In this document: positions 43,411-54,574 of the stretch, one piece after another
Numbering within the stretch: position 1 is the stretch's first letter
Layout of the letters: each line of letters starts with the position of its first letter
Assembly: GCA_922989275.2 (NCBI GenBank)
Contig: OV277864.1
Coordinates: 3,286,001-3,350,000 of the forward strand
Direction: 5' to 3'
DNA length: 64,000 bases
Origin: Gari tellinella
Taxonomy: Eukaryota > Mollusca > Bivalvia > Cardiida > Psammobiidae
Notes under the pieces: model-generated
What the model saw: the letters and a program-made list of their open reading frames with translations, nothing else
Told to the model about the DNA's origin: nothing
Database searches by the model: none
Program-made: the position numbers and the translations under genes

Positions 43411-43652
43411 CTAGATTTTACGAACTTATTAATAGTTTTAAGAATGTATTATGTCTGTACTGTATTGGAACACGTGGCGTTTCATTTAAACGGAGTAGCT
43501 TTACGTAGGCAATCAGGGCAATTAATTAATTGCATGTGTTGTTTTCAATGTGTTTCATTTGTTTTAGTGTTTCCGATATATTGTTAACCTATAACTGTAT
43601 TCGCTTAAAAGTTTTGTTTTAATAAAATTCTGTATTTAATGTTCCTGGTAAT

Positions 43653-43825
43653 TACAGTCTAAATTCGATAACCCGAACTCGCTTAATTCGAACTATCCGA
43701 TTTGTCGACACATGAATTGCATTATTTCATGCTCGGTTAGGTCGAACATACCCGTATTCCAAAGTTAAAACGTGGCCTAGCCACGTTTGAACTTTGAAAT
43801 ACGGGTATGTTCGACCTATATATTG
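43653..43825. mobile_element. TA-I-like end plus a perfect-arm palindrome
   Basis: TACAGTCTAAATTCGATAAC opens the region. An 85-bp palindrome at 43738-43822 follows, with arms TAGGTCGAACATACCCGTAT / ATACGGGTATGTTCGACCTA and centre CGTGGCCTAGCCACG. Only the left terminal repeat is evident. Confidence 0.55.
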
Positions 43826-43844
43826 AAATCTACACTAATTGTAA

Positions 43845-43918
43845 AACAGTTAGGGTCAACATAAGATGCCGAGTACATGTAACTCTCAATATGATCTAGA
43901 TCTAAATTGTTTTCGAAT
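43845..43918. repeat. Hairpin I relic with TACATGTA at its tip
   Basis: AACAGTTAGGGTCAACATAA and ATGCCGAGTACATGTAACTC, then AGATCTAAATTG. Removing six bases makes its length match the family centre exactly. Confidence 0.55.
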
Positions 43919-43967
43919 CTCGTTGTGGTGGGGCTTGGCATGTCATGTTCAACAGATATAAACCCCC

Positions 43968-44218
43968 TGTAGTGGTGAAAACGTTATTATTTCCCGATAA
44001 ACGCGTTTACGCTTAAACTATTATTTCCATTGCAAGCAGTTTGGAGCCAGATCAGACGCCGGGTTACCCGGCGTCTGATCGGGCTTCAAACTGTTTGCCA
44101 CTCGATTAAAATAAATAGGGCAGAATTATCGAAAAGTTGTCATTCTATACATTTTAATGTTTTGCGTTTGCCTTTCGTTTGCGTTTAAACGGGTAAGAAT
44201 AACGTTTTCCCCACTTTA
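43968..44218 (-). mobile_element. TA-A element
   Basis: TGTAGTGGTGAAAACGTTAT and CGTTTTCCCCACTTTA are mutated ends. Hairpin I at 44034-44098 is well paired. Confidence 0.82.
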
Positions 44219-44463
44219 AACGCGTTTCTGCTAAAATAGTTATATCCACTGTAAACAGTTTGGAGCCAGATGAGAGACAATTGATAACCTTATGTCTTAT
44301 AAGACTCTAAATTGTTTGTCACTCTGTTACACAAGTGTTACATTTGTAAAAAGATTCATCAATATTTTTATCAGCAAGTTCTTGTCTCTGTGTAATTACA
44401 TTGTATTTGCGTTTAGTTCCGTTAAACGGGAGCGTATAACGTCTTCTGAGATTCTCCATTGCA
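44217..44463 (-). mobile_element. TA-A copy without left end, abutting the previous
   Basis: Starts at AAACGCGTTTCTGCTAAAAT, keeps GTTTGGAGCCAGATGAGAGA and ends GATTCTCCATTGCA. Confidence 0.6.
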
Positions 44464-44465
44464 CC

Positions 44466-44703
44466 TACAGTGGAGAAAACGCTTTTCTTTCCCGTTTAAA
44501 CGTAAACGAAATGTAAACGCATTGCAATAACACGTAGAAAAAGACGTATAAAGATCATGTTAATCTGAGTGGCAAACAGTTTGGAGCCGGGTCAGACGCC
44601 GGGTTAACCGGTGTCTGATCTGGCTCCAAACTGTTTGCAACGGAAGTTATAGTTTTAGAGTAAACGCGTTTATTGGTAACGAATAACGTTTTTCTCCACT
44701 GTA
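44466..44703 (+). mobile_element. TA-A element, intact
   Basis: 238 bp, TA at 44466-44467 and 44702-44703. It starts 3 bp after the preceding copy. It carries the plain ATGTTAATCTGAGTGG context that serves as comparator for 28673. Confidence 0.88.
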
Positions 44704-44704
44704 T

Positions 44705-45400
44705 CTCTGTTTAGGGTGGCATTCTATTGCCACTTCATAGAACTCTGTGTGCGAGTTCTGTAGTATCAATACAACTGTCACTTTTACGTTGTGCGAGTAG
44801 GAAACATATAAACATTGTGTTTGTGAAAAGGCCATAGTTCATACTATAGTATATACAAACTTGTATTATGCAAATACTGAAGATATGGTATTTCATAGTC
44901 TACAAGACAGGTGTCTGCTTAATGCAGGGCAAAATAAATACAAGACGTTCTTATGCATTACATGTACGCTTGACCTGAATTAAGCGGTTCCTGTTTTTAA
45001 ATGCAACTAGGTTTCTTCATTTAGTGAAAGATAAATACCATGTTAATAATATAAACAAGATGATATGTTATGTTAATATGAACGTTAATTGATAATAAGC
45101 ACAAATATAAATCTTAAAGTACTCGTTAAGATTACATTTTTTCCGAAACTTCACTCAGCTCAGATAAACGTCGTGAAACTCGGTGTTTGATTCAGGATCG
45201 ATATTATTTCTCTGGTCAAGATACCTCAAATTTAAATGTTTGTAAAATACAGACAATTGTTTGGCAGGAGACATTCTAGCAGGAAAAGGGTCTTGCTTAC
45301 AGTAGCATTGTCAATTATATAAGTTACTATGTGTAACCCATTAGCAAGACAGTGACAGAATGTAAGTACGAACGTGAAGTACTTTTTGCGAATAGGAAAC
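44705..45400. other. No gene; hairpin II-like scrap
   Basis: CAGGTGTCTGCTTAATGCAG and GCTTGACCTGAATTAAGCGG at 44906-44998 may be an old TA-C core. Confidence 0.35.
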
Positions 45401-45404
45401 ACGA

Positions 45405-45655
45405 TACTGTGGAGACAACGTTATTCTTTCCCGTTTAAACGCAAACGAAATGCACACGCATTGCAATTCAACGCGGAAATTGATAGCTGGTTGACAATTC
45501 TTACTATTTACTTTTATATGAGTGGCAAACAATAAGGAGGCTGATTAGACACCGGGTTACCCGGCGTCTGATCTGGCTCCAAACTGTTTGCAATGCAAAT
45601 AATAGTTTTAGCTTACATGCGTTTATTGGGAAAGAATAACGTGTTCTCCACTGCG
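45405..45655 (+). mobile_element. TA-A element
   Basis: TACTGTGGAGACAACGTTAT and CGTGTTCTCCACTGCG. The left hairpin arm is damaged (CAATAAGGAGGCTGATTAG); the right is good. Confidence 0.82.
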
Positions 45656-45659
45656 CCAA

Positions 45660-46225
45660 TGCTGTCACCGAGAACCTACTTTAACCATATATCACGCTAA
45701 GCAGGTCTCTTCTGCTAGATTTCATGTCTGCATAGTAGATCTTTTTCACAAATTAATTTAGAAAATATTATTTAGAGTTCAAACAGTTTGGGTCATGATG
45801 AGGCACCCCGATATTATTCCGTATGGTGCTAAGGTTAACTACACTATGCTTCTGTTGCTGACATTTGTGAGCGACAGTAATTATCCATGTTATGTCACAT
45901 GACATTTGTTACAAGGAAGCACCGGATATATTCAATTTATCTGACCTTCCATGTGAATGCCACTAGTATTCCTGTTAATGCAATATTGTTCCAAAACATT
46001 TCAGGGTTGCATTTCTCGCATTCTGTAGACGTTCAGGGAAAAACACATAGATTATAATCACCCCAAACATCGATACCAATTAACAGAGACATTTTCCCAG
46101 AGTGCATCAGCGTTACCGACTATAAGTGTCTCATTAATTTGAAATGCGTTCTGACAATTAAACCGATTCATGATGTTTTCTGCTATAAACATTTAGCGTC
46201 TGTCCATCTTTCTCAAATTTCAAAT
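45660..46225. other. No gene; one half-hairpin scrap
   Basis: TCAAACAGTTTGGGTCATGA at 45779 is the only familiar word. Confidence 0.4.
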
Positions 46226-46229
46226 GTTA

Positions 46230-46443
46230 TGTACTTTGTTTAAAGGAAATAAACACAAACGCAATGAAATACAATGTAGAAAATGACAGATGTTTGATTA
46301 TGATCTAAATAAGTGGCAAACAGTTTGAAGCCTGGTCGATCAAACGCCTAGTGACCTGTGTCTGATCAGGTTCTAAACCTCTATATTAGCAATGGAAATA
46401 ATTGCTACATACATGTATGTAGAAAAACGTCTTCCCCACTATG
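46230..46443 (+). mobile_element. TA-A element, aged
   Basis: GGAAATAAACACAAACGCAA, a hairpin with GAAGCCTGGTCGATCAAACG / GTGTCTGATCAGGTTC, and the end CGTCTTCCCCACTATG. The left end is uncertain. Confidence 0.55.
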
Positions 46444-46444
46444 A

Positions 46445-47370
46445 AACATGGTCAGTGGATTTTTTATGGCTGACTTTTATAATAAGACAATATTATAGAT
46501 CACTCTCACTTCATAATTGACACTTCAGCTTCTGCTGTTTTTCTCCATAAAGATTACAAGTGATATCTTGTTTTCCTCACAATTTATATTCATTTGGGAA
46601 ACCCTTAAATAAGCCACATGCATAATGGTGTCTCTTGATCACTATCTCAACCTATTTGAGGTTGGCCGCAGCGTATGAATTAATATCACGTGTAGTATAT
46701 CCTGGTGATCACGTTATTTATATCACTTCAATGAATGCTTGTTTTCTGAAAGATAGATGAAAGTAAAATAAATTACTTTCGACTGTTTTTTCTGCCTGGC
46801 TGAACTTATCAGCAATCAGTCATTATTACTATCGTCGAATCTGGTTCGTTCTAATTGTCGGAACTTACTGTACTATATAAAACCGATTGACAGTACTTTT
46901 ACTAGCACGATAAACCTTATCAGTTGCATTACTCAAGACAATCGTTGCTTTGCTACATGTAATAACATGTATATGTTCAAATACATGCGTAATTGATGAT
47001 TAATTATTGACTGATGTAAAAATTTGATGTCACTGTGGCCTGATGTAAAAGTATATCGATAAATAGTTTCTTAACAACAAAAGTTTGTTATCACATAATG
47101 TTAGTGAGGTAAATTGACATTCTTAATTAACGAGCGTGTTTATGGGCCAAACACAGATTTCTGTTTCAAAGATTCAACAAAGTTCATCATGGCTTACAAT
47201 ATTGCGTGCATATCCCAGTTTGTCTTGACTGAACACCAACATTTACTGTATATGTTACTTTTTATTTCAAAATAACATTCTGCATTTTATTCCAATGAGT
47301 CTGATACATGTACCAGGCCCATTGGAGTACAATGCAGACCGCTTTCTTTGGCCATACAAGACATTGTTTA
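46445..47370. other. No gene or element recognised
   Basis: AT-rich. TACATGTA at 46954 and 47305. Confidence 0.4.
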
Positions 47371-47499
47371 GAGGAAACACGTTTTTTGGAAACAATAACG
47401 TTTTTCTCCCTGTACAAGTGCAACTGAAATGCGCTAGTCTAAATCAATAAACGAGTTTGTACATGTACTCCGAGAACAGTTTGAAAGGGTTCTGTATTG

Positions 47500-47752
47500 A
47501 GTCTGAGATCGTACTCAAACGAAAGCGACAATCCAACCAATCAAATGCTTGAGAACGAATTCAATCTCAATCTGTACATTTTGACACTTTAGACCATGGG
47601 TTTATGCTTATAAAGTGTTTAAGTAGAGTCAGAAAAGTTCTTACATGTAAGCATTTGAGTTGTCAGATGTGAGCGTGACTCAAATCTGACAAATCAAAAG
47701 CTTGAGAACGAACTCAGAGTCAACTCAAACGCTTTATAAACGCTGGGTCAGT
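47500..47752. mobile_element. Two FB-H copies in succession
   Basis: First: CAACCAATCAAATGCTTGAG (about 47533). Second, 47600-47752: GCATTTGAGTTGTCAGATG, CTCAAATCTGACAAATC and AACGCTTTATAAACG. TACATGTA at 47642 stands where FB-H at 10496 reads CTAAAGCATTTG. Confidence 0.6.
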
Positions 47753-47759
47753 TGTCTGT

Positions 47760-48955
47760 TACAATTGTTTTGGAATGAGATACAATGTAGATACCCAATG
47801 GCTGGCTGTTTGAATACTAGTGTAATCATTCTAGGTTTTTGTTAGTTAGTGTTTGCTAGTTAATGGTGCCATCCACCAGGTACTTCACGGTACTTCTAAA
47901 TGCTTGGTTAATGACTTTATTGTCGTAAAACAGTTCAATTACGAAGCAATCATATATTTTTCGCTGATATATGGTACGAATCCTTCTCAAAATTGCTCTA
48001 AGTGTATTCACCTGCAGTCTAGTTTCCACCTTCCTGTAACCTATTGATGTCTTGCTTCCATAAACGTAGGCATCATTAAATAGTGCAGATCCCGATAAGA
48101 TAATTGCAGCGTATTATCCGGGTCAACATTTTTGCCTTCTTATATTGAACGGTTTACTGTTTGGAAATTCCTTTTTAGTTTTCCTAATGTATATTTATAA
48201 TGCAATAATCCAGTTAAAACCGTAATAAAAATTAATAATACATGAACTTACAGTCTACCGGTATATCAAGAAGGCTGTAATAAAGCATTGGATCTCAGTA
48301 AAAATAAACGTTTTGAGGGCATCTGTCACAACTTATGATACATTTTCTTCTTCTTCTTCTTCCCCATCTCTTTTTCGTTTTCATACTCTCTGCATCTCTC
48401 TGTCTGTCTCTGTATCTGTTTGTCTCTGTCTTTCTTTCTCTGTCTGTCTCTGTCCGTATACATGTATATCTTCATTTCTCTCTCTCTCTCTCTCTATGTC
48501 TGTATCTTTCTCATTTGTTGTCTCTCAAGTTCAAGTGTCATTATCATAAGGGTTACGCGTATTTTGCCTACTAGCAACTTGAATGTTCTGTTCAAAAGTA
48601 TATTACAAAGCAAAGTGATAAGAGTAATAAAGTACCCATAAATAGCTTGGGAAAGTACGTTTTTTGTACACTTTCTTTGCCAACTACCTACGTGTTTGTA
48701 ATCTCTGACAGCTTCTGGCTTCAGGCACAAACATCATTCCACTTCAGAGAACGTACTTAAATTTTAGAACTACACTTTGTTCATCAGATTGTAATCGGTT
48801 TTAAAACGATCAACTGTTTGTGAATGTCATACGACGTATTACCTGACGTTTCAAGAAACAGTTTGTATGCCAGTTTTACTAACTCGTCGGATTCATCCAT
48901 TTTACAGTTAATTGTTGACAAGTCAGAACTGGTACATGTACACATGTATATCGAA
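47760..48955. repeat. Gene-free stretch with TTC and TC microsatellites
   Basis: TTC repeats at 48345-48362 and TC repeats at 48476-48495 lie in a pyrimidine-rich tract (48345-48530). Leu/Ser-rich frames over this tract are artefacts of the repeat. Confidence 0.7.
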
Positions 48956-49173
48956 CAAATAGTGAAGACGGCGTTAGTTTATCCCGTTTAAACGCAAACG
49001 CATCGCAATAAAACATTCTGACTATTTATTTCAATCTGAGAAGCAAAAGGTCGGGAGCCTGATCAGACACCGCGTTACCCGGCGTCTGATCTGGCTTTAA
49101 CCTGTTTGCACTGAAAATAGTAGTTTTAGCGAAAACGCGTTTATTGGGAACGAATAACGTCGTCTCCACTGTA
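48956..49173 (+). mobile_element. TA-A element
   Basis: AGTGAAGACGGCGTTAGTTT and CGTCGTCTCCACTGTA are the ends (TA 49172-49173). The hairpin is CGGGAGCCTGATCAGACACC / GGCGTCTGATCTGGC. Confidence 0.8.
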
Positions 49174-49263
49174 AATCGTGGCTAAACAGCTTTTTTACTT
49201 AGACATTCGGACATCTTCGACTTACGCTAGTTTGGGAAAACGAGATTCATTACAGCATAAGAC

Positions 49264-50404
49264 GCTAGGTTCACACCAACGGCGAATGCCGCGCTTTAAA
49301 TCGGCGAGCAAAGCGTCGTCATTTTCGTTAACTTTTCCAAAAGCATCACGATCTCTTACGGTCTGATAAGCTCTGATACGCTCTGATACGAATTGGTTGC
49401 CGCTTTGGGGCGAATCATTTCCCGACTTGTTACGGTTCCTCACGCTTTTATCCCGCTTTGACCAGGCTTTGTTGCGCTTGAAATCACGCTTTTATAAGCT
49501 TTATTACGCTTTATCACGCTTTGATGCGATTGTGGCGCTTTAAATAAGGCTCTGATACGGTTATCGCGCTTTGGTGTGTATTGGTACGCTCTGTTCAGCT
49601 CTGTTCAGCTCTGTTACGCAATGGAAAATGTCAAGATCGCCGATTTAATGCCGCTTTTTATCCAGAGCCCATATAACGATGCAGTAGAACCACAAAATCT
49701 TTGCACCTTTGACTCCAGTATACGGTAGCAAAACAACAAGATCCAGAAGTTCCAGATGTACCAAAGCATTATCTATCTAAAGAAGACATGATGTTTGTCT
49801 CCAAATTGTATAACTACATCCTAGCCCTTGAAAGCGTGAAAGAGCGCGAGAGAGCGTGAGGAAGCTTGCCAAGCGTAACAAAGCCTAACAAAACGTGTCA
49901 AGCCTTGATCGAAGCGTCTCAATTCGTGGGAAATCATGAGAGTCCTTCATGAAAACGTAACAAATCGCAACAAAGCGTGTCAGATCTTGATGAAAGCGTC
50001 TGACCTCGTGTCAGATCTTCATGCCAGATCGTAACAAATCTTGAGATATCTTAACGAAGCGTGTCAAGTGGTGACAGACCGTGAAGAATGGAGTCCCCGC
50101 TTTGAACCAAGCTCTGTTAAGCTTTCCTACGCTTTGAGTCAAGCTTTGCTGAGCTTTGTTACGCTTTGTTAAGCTTTGATAAGCTTTGCTACGCTCTAGG
50201 CGCTTTAATCAATTCGTAACAGAGCGCCCAAAATTTTTAAACAGTTTAAAAAAATTGGGCGCTCTTGCCGAATGTCCCGCTTTACTCCAAGCTTTCCCAC
50301 GATCTATTACAACCCTGACGCTTTAATCAAGCTTTGTTACGCTTTGGTGCCGCTTTGCATGCCGCTTTAAAGCGCCATCAAAGCGCCGTTGGTGTGAACC
50401 TAGC
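49264..50404. mobile_element. 1.14-kb fold-back element made of AGCTTTG-like words
   Basis: Perfect 21-bp inverted ends begin GCTAGGTTCACACCAACGGC (49264) and close GCCGTTGGTGTGAACCTAGC (50404). The interior is an irregular string of 10-12-bp words such as CGCTTTGATACG, AGCTTTGTTACG and ACGCTCTG. These are on the plus strand at 49290-49620 and 50090-50390. They are reversed (AAGCGTGTCA, CGTAACAAAG) at 49820-50090. An internal palindrome GCGCCCAAAATTTTTAAACA / AAAAAAATTGGGCGC lies near 50228-50265. No coding sequence. The flanks ATAAGAC and ATAAACA are only loosely alike, so the target duplication is uncertain. Confidence 0.75.
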
Positions 50405-50444
50405 ATAAACACATTTATGCTAAGAAAAGTTACCTATGACCTCT

Positions 50445-50630
50445 GTAAATGGTTTGGAGCCGCGTTGTGCAGCTTCTGATCAGAATCCAAAGTGTTTGTC
50501 ACTCATTGCGTATTACAGTAGTCAATTAACTTAAAATGGAGAAATTAAAGCAAATGTCAACAGTTTTAACCAGATGTCGTCATACGGCAATTGTTTAAAG
50601 CAGATGACGTCACAAATGTGAAGGGTTTAA
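50445..50630 (+). mobile_element. TT-D2 remnant
   Basis: The hairpin is reduced to GGTTTGGAGCCGCGTTG and CTTCTGATCAGAATCC. The right flank AGCAGATGACGTCAC and the end AATGTGAAGGGTTTAA are typical of D2. Confidence 0.6.
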
Positions 50631-50855
50631 TACAGGCCATACGTTGTCCCATTTCTGTCGGCTTGTAAAAGTTTTCATGTAAGACTTTTAAAAGTTGGCA
50701 GGAAATAAATGTACAAAGCAGCTGCACTGTTGGTGGAACAAGACCTTTTACCAATACGTGCTAGACATGAAAAACATATTCCATATTATATTTATTTCGT
50801 AATTTCATTAGAAAAAGATACAACTTTAGTCTGAATAGATTAAAGTGAATGATTT

Positions 50856-51262
50856 AAAATGGGATAAGCACATCAACTTGATCACTAGTAAGGCAAATCA
50901 AACATATAGATTCCTTGGAAGAATTTCAAATTATTTTCTCAAAAGTAAAAGACCATGCATATAAAACCCTTGTCAGACCTGAACTGGAATACTGTATATG
51001 ACCCTTACAACAAAAACAAATTAAACCGAGATGAAAAAGTTCAGCGAAGGACACATAGTATTGTTTCCACAGTACCAGCTCAGTTAAAGATATGCTTGGT
51101 GGTTTAGGTTGGTCCCTCTTAGAGACATGCAGGACGAGGGTTCGCCTTATCATGTTCTACAAGGTTGTACATAATTTCGTTGCCATTCATATAGGTCCCA
51201 ACTTCTTGATACCGACTGACCATAGCACCCGAACGCATACTCTCTACAGCTACTAAGATGCA
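50856..51262 (+). pseudogene. LINE reverse transcriptase, C-terminal fragment
   Basis: In successive frames it encodes LKWDKHINLITSKANQTYRF, then AYKTLVRPELEYC, then TSSVKDMLGGLGWSLLETCR and RVRLIMFYKVVHNFVAI. These are the conserved blocks downstream of the RT domain in jockey/CR1-type non-LTR elements. In-frame stops and at least two frameshifts show it is dead. The 5' RT catalytic part is absent. Its 3' continuation is the unit duplicated at 51266-53295. Confidence 0.7.
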
Positions 51263-51328
51263 TATAATATATTCCACAGTGAAACTTGTTGCCAATTACG
51301 GCCCACATATCACCATCTGTTCAGGTCC

Positions 51329-51581
51329 TTAACCCTTTACCTGATAGCATTGTTTCTAGTATTGAAGATATATGACTACTTAAAGCAGGTTGAAAGTAAA
51401 GCAGAATGCGCCCTAAGGCGCATTCTGCTTAACTTTCAGCCTGCTTTAAGCTATTAACTGCTAGAATAAGGAAAGTATTAAATATGACACATATTCATTA
51501 CGGTATAATTTGGAACTATTTTCTTCTTCGGATGAATAAAATGAATGTGCTAAAAGTCGCTTCTATAAGGGAAAGGATTAA
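51329..51581. mobile_element. TT-F element with empty site available
   Basis: 253 bp, TTAA at 51329-51332 and 51578-51581. Hairpin II variant with centre GCGCCCTAAGGCGC. The duplicate copy reads CAGGTCCTTAAATACATGG across the same point with one TTAA and no element. Confidence 0.93.
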
Positions 51582-52256
51582 ATACATGGTGACTATTCCT
51601 GCAGTGGTGATATTGTGCTGGTATCACACTATTTATTGTAGTCAGTGTTTAATTTCTAGTTATGCACTGTTCACCCTTTATTTCTTTGTATTTTGTTCTA
51701 AAATGTTTACAATGCATTTACATAACAATCTGAAGAAGAAGAACAGTAAAATAGTTTTATGGCAAGATAATTTATTTTTTATTTCAATAACCGGTGCCAA
51801 TTGTATAGTTGAGTTACATAACGGACCTAGACACAGTTAAGATTTGTTTGAAGCTAGTGTTTCCAAACTTCATTAGTAACAATTATCAATATTCGTTTGC
51901 TAAATTTTCAAAACTTACTGCGCATGCACACAATATTGTGGTTGCATTTTAGCGTTAGTTTTTGAACTCACTTACAAACAATGTTGAACCTTTTCTTCTA
52001 CATTCACTTTTTTTACAAAAGAAAAGGAAACTGATTATCATTTCAGTACAGGGACAGCAAAAAAGACTTGTTATAAATCTTGTTCTGCGAAACACTAACC
52101 CTATTTTAATATACATTCAGAGAAAACAAATATAGAAGAGTATGTTTTTTTTCAGTTTCATTCACACTAGGAATTCAATGACCCTAATATTTCCAGATGT
52201 AATATAAATTTGACCACAAAACGTCTTTACTCCAACGACATCATGGTTTTGTTAGA

Positions 52257-52264
52257 TACATGTA
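52257..52264. other. TACATGTA where the duplicate has TA
   Basis: Copy 1 reads GTTAGATACATGTAATATCT. Copy 2 (near 53237) reads GTTAGATAATATCTCTTACG. The six extra bases are CATGTA. Confidence 0.9.
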
Positions 52265-52302
52265 ATATCTCTTACGCTACCGACATTGAAGAAAGCGCAA
52301 CT

Positions 52303-52518
52303 TTAACCTCTGCACTGCCGTGACGTCATCAATTTGTAACAACTGCCGTCTGCTTTTATTTCACAAATTTAAACTTAAGGTATTGTGACTTAAGAATATT
52401 GAAATGAGAATCAAACAGTTTGGATCCTGATTAGACGCCGCGTTACGCGGCGTCTGATCAGAATCCAAACTGTTTGCAAATAACCTTTGTACTCGGGGTA
52501 AGGCAGTAAATGGGTTAA
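52303..52518 (-). mobile_element. TT-D2 element with empty site available
   Basis: 216 bp, TTAA at 52303-52306 and 52515-52518. The hairpin GTTTGGATCCTGATTAGACG is centred on GCGTTACGC. The duplicate has a single TTAA (GCAACTTTAAAATG) at the same place. Confidence 0.92.
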
Positions 52519-52528
52519 ACTGATTTAA

Positions 52529-53295
52529 AATATATTCCACGGTGAAACTTGTTGCCAATTACGGCCCACATATCACCATCTGTTCAGGTCCTTAAATACA
52601 TGGTGACTATTCCTGCAGTGGTGATATTGTGCTGGTATCACACTATTTATTGTAGTCAGTGTTTAATTTCTAGTTATGCACTATTCACCCTTTATTTCTT
52701 TGTATTTTGTTCTAAAATGTTTAGTCAGCGCATTTACATAACAATCTGAAGAGGAAGAACAGTAAAAATAGTTTTATGGCAAGATAATTTATGTTTTATG
52801 TCGGTAACCGGTGCCACTTGTGTAGTTGTGTTACATAACGGACCTAGCCATAGTTGAGGTTTGTTAGAAGCTAATGTTTCCAAACTTCATTAGTAACAAT
52901 TATCAATAATATTTGGCTAAATTTTCTAAACTTACTGCGCATGCGCACAATATAATGGTTGCATATTAGCATTAGTTTTTGAACTCATTTACACACACTT
53001 TTGAACCTTTTTTTCTACATTCACTGTTATGTACAAAAAAGACTTGTTATAAACCTTGTTCTGCGAAACACTTACCTTATTTTAATATACATTCAGAGAG
53101 ACCAAATAAAGACGAGTGTGTTTTTGAAGTCTCATTCACACTATGGATTCAATGACCCTAATATTTCCAGATGTAATATAAATTTGACCACAAAACTTCT
53201 TTACTCCAACGACCTCGCACACCTCATGGTTTTGTTAGATAATATCTCTTACGCTTCCGACATTGAAGAAGGCGCAACTTTAAAATGATTTATAG
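52529..53295. repeat. Tandem duplication, copy 2 (empty sites)
   Basis: Starts AATATATTCCACGGTGAAAC and ends near TTTAAAATGATTTA. It lacks both TTAA insertions and the TACATGTA of copy 1. Confidence 0.88.
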
Positions 53296-53299
53296 AGAC

Positions 53300-53975
53300 T
53301 GGGTGTCGTAGATAAAGTTAAGATACAAGAAACAAGCACCAATAAAAAATAATCTTGTTTTCTTAAGCTGGAAATCTGTATTTCTCTTGCGAATGATAAT
53401 ATAAATTTCCGCATTTTGTTCGCATTTCCACAATAAAAAGTTGACATCTGCAGCAATTCCCAAATGCTGATATTTCTCCCTGATCCTTAGTCAAAATTTT
53501 AAAATTTATCTAATTTCTGATTTTTATTCAAGCCAGTCTTTTTGGATGGAAGGCTAAATACTGATTGATAGTTTTAGCATCTGAATTACGGCAATATTAT
53601 TATGTCGTACGTTGTTCCGTAAGACGGGTCCCTGGGCCTAATCTACAATGTATTTGAGATGAATCTGATCAATCAAAGGATTGCGAATGATCTGAGACTT
53701 ATTTGAAACGGGTTGTTACCTTTGGTCCAGCATTTTCGTCGAATAGTTTTGCATCTAAAGGAATCCCAAATAACTGAGAATTGTATTTGTGTCTAAATTG
53801 ACCATTAAATTTGCAGAGTATAATACACCTTGCTGTTTAATGCATGTTTTATAACACTTTTTGTGCGTATTTCAAGGACCTTTGTATCCCTGTTACATGT
53901 ATGAGATGGTCGGGCTTATTGTTTTGCAAGTTTCAAATATGCATGTACATGTAGTATAACTCACAAACAGATAAC
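53300..53975. other. No gene or element recognised
   Basis: TACATGTA at 53894 and 53946. Confidence 0.4.
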
Positions 53976-53977
53976 AA

Positions 53978-54051
53978 ATATATTGTCATTTCATCATTCT
54001 ATTTTATTGCGTTTGCGTTAAAAACGTGAAATAATGATATTCCCCATTGTA
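53978..54051 (-). mobile_element. TA-A right end remnant
   Basis: TCATTCTATTTTATTGCGTT, GCGTTAAAAACGTGAAATAA and TATTCCCCATTGTA form the right end only. Confidence 0.6.
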
Positions 54052-54227
54052 CGCTCTCGCATATTTAAGTGACGGATAGAACACACAGACAAGTGCGCTT
54101 CGTCGGTAAGAACCGTCCATTGTTTAGTTTCTGCCTGTTTTAACCAAATTCCTATCAAAGTATTCATCTGCAAACTTTGTGAAATGATTTCTCTTGTATT
54201 TACAATAGACGACACTTTAGACCGATT

Positions 54228-54328
54228 GTCGAACAGGTTGGATCCGAATCAGTCACAGCGTTACTCGACGTCTGATTTGGATCTAAGCTGTTTAAAAAAT
54301 ACCAGTCAAGTCAAATGATAAGGGTTAA
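54228..54328. mobile_element. TT-D right part
   Basis: The hairpin GGTTGGATCCGAATCAGTCA / GACGTCTGATTTGGATC is present. The right end AAATGATAAGGGTTAA has TTAA at 54325-54328. The left end is not found. Confidence 0.55.
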
Positions 54329-54574
54329 GTGATGAAACGATAAAACGTTATCTGCATACATATCTGAAGGTTTTTCCTAGGGTGGATCTAATAAGCACTT
54401 CACTACACTGAATACCCTCTACGTCTGAGTGGTTGATAAATGACCTTAAAGCCATTACATAGCTCAAATAAATGGCACACATAACGTTTTACAAAACACG
54501 ATATAACTAGAAGTTAAATCTTTCCATGTCAATGTAGTTCGATCCTGACATGAAACTCGTGTACCCCTGGACCT

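Larger units (their letters stand above)
51266..52528. repeat. Tandem duplication, copy 1 (with two insertions)
   Basis: Homologous to 52529-53295 from AATATATTCCACAGTGAAAC to GAAAGCGCAACTTTAA and a few bases beyond. It differs by a TT-F insert, a TT-D2 insert, one TACATGTA (52257) and small indels. Confidence 0.88.

Noticed and set aside
48313..48641. Three overlapping Leu/Ser-rich frames
   Set aside because: Produced by the TC/TTC microsatellite tract.
51484..51840. 118-codon frame running from TT-F into the duplicated unit
   Set aside because: Its start lies inside the transposon and its continuation is repeated with indels in the second duplicate, so there is no preserved reading frame.
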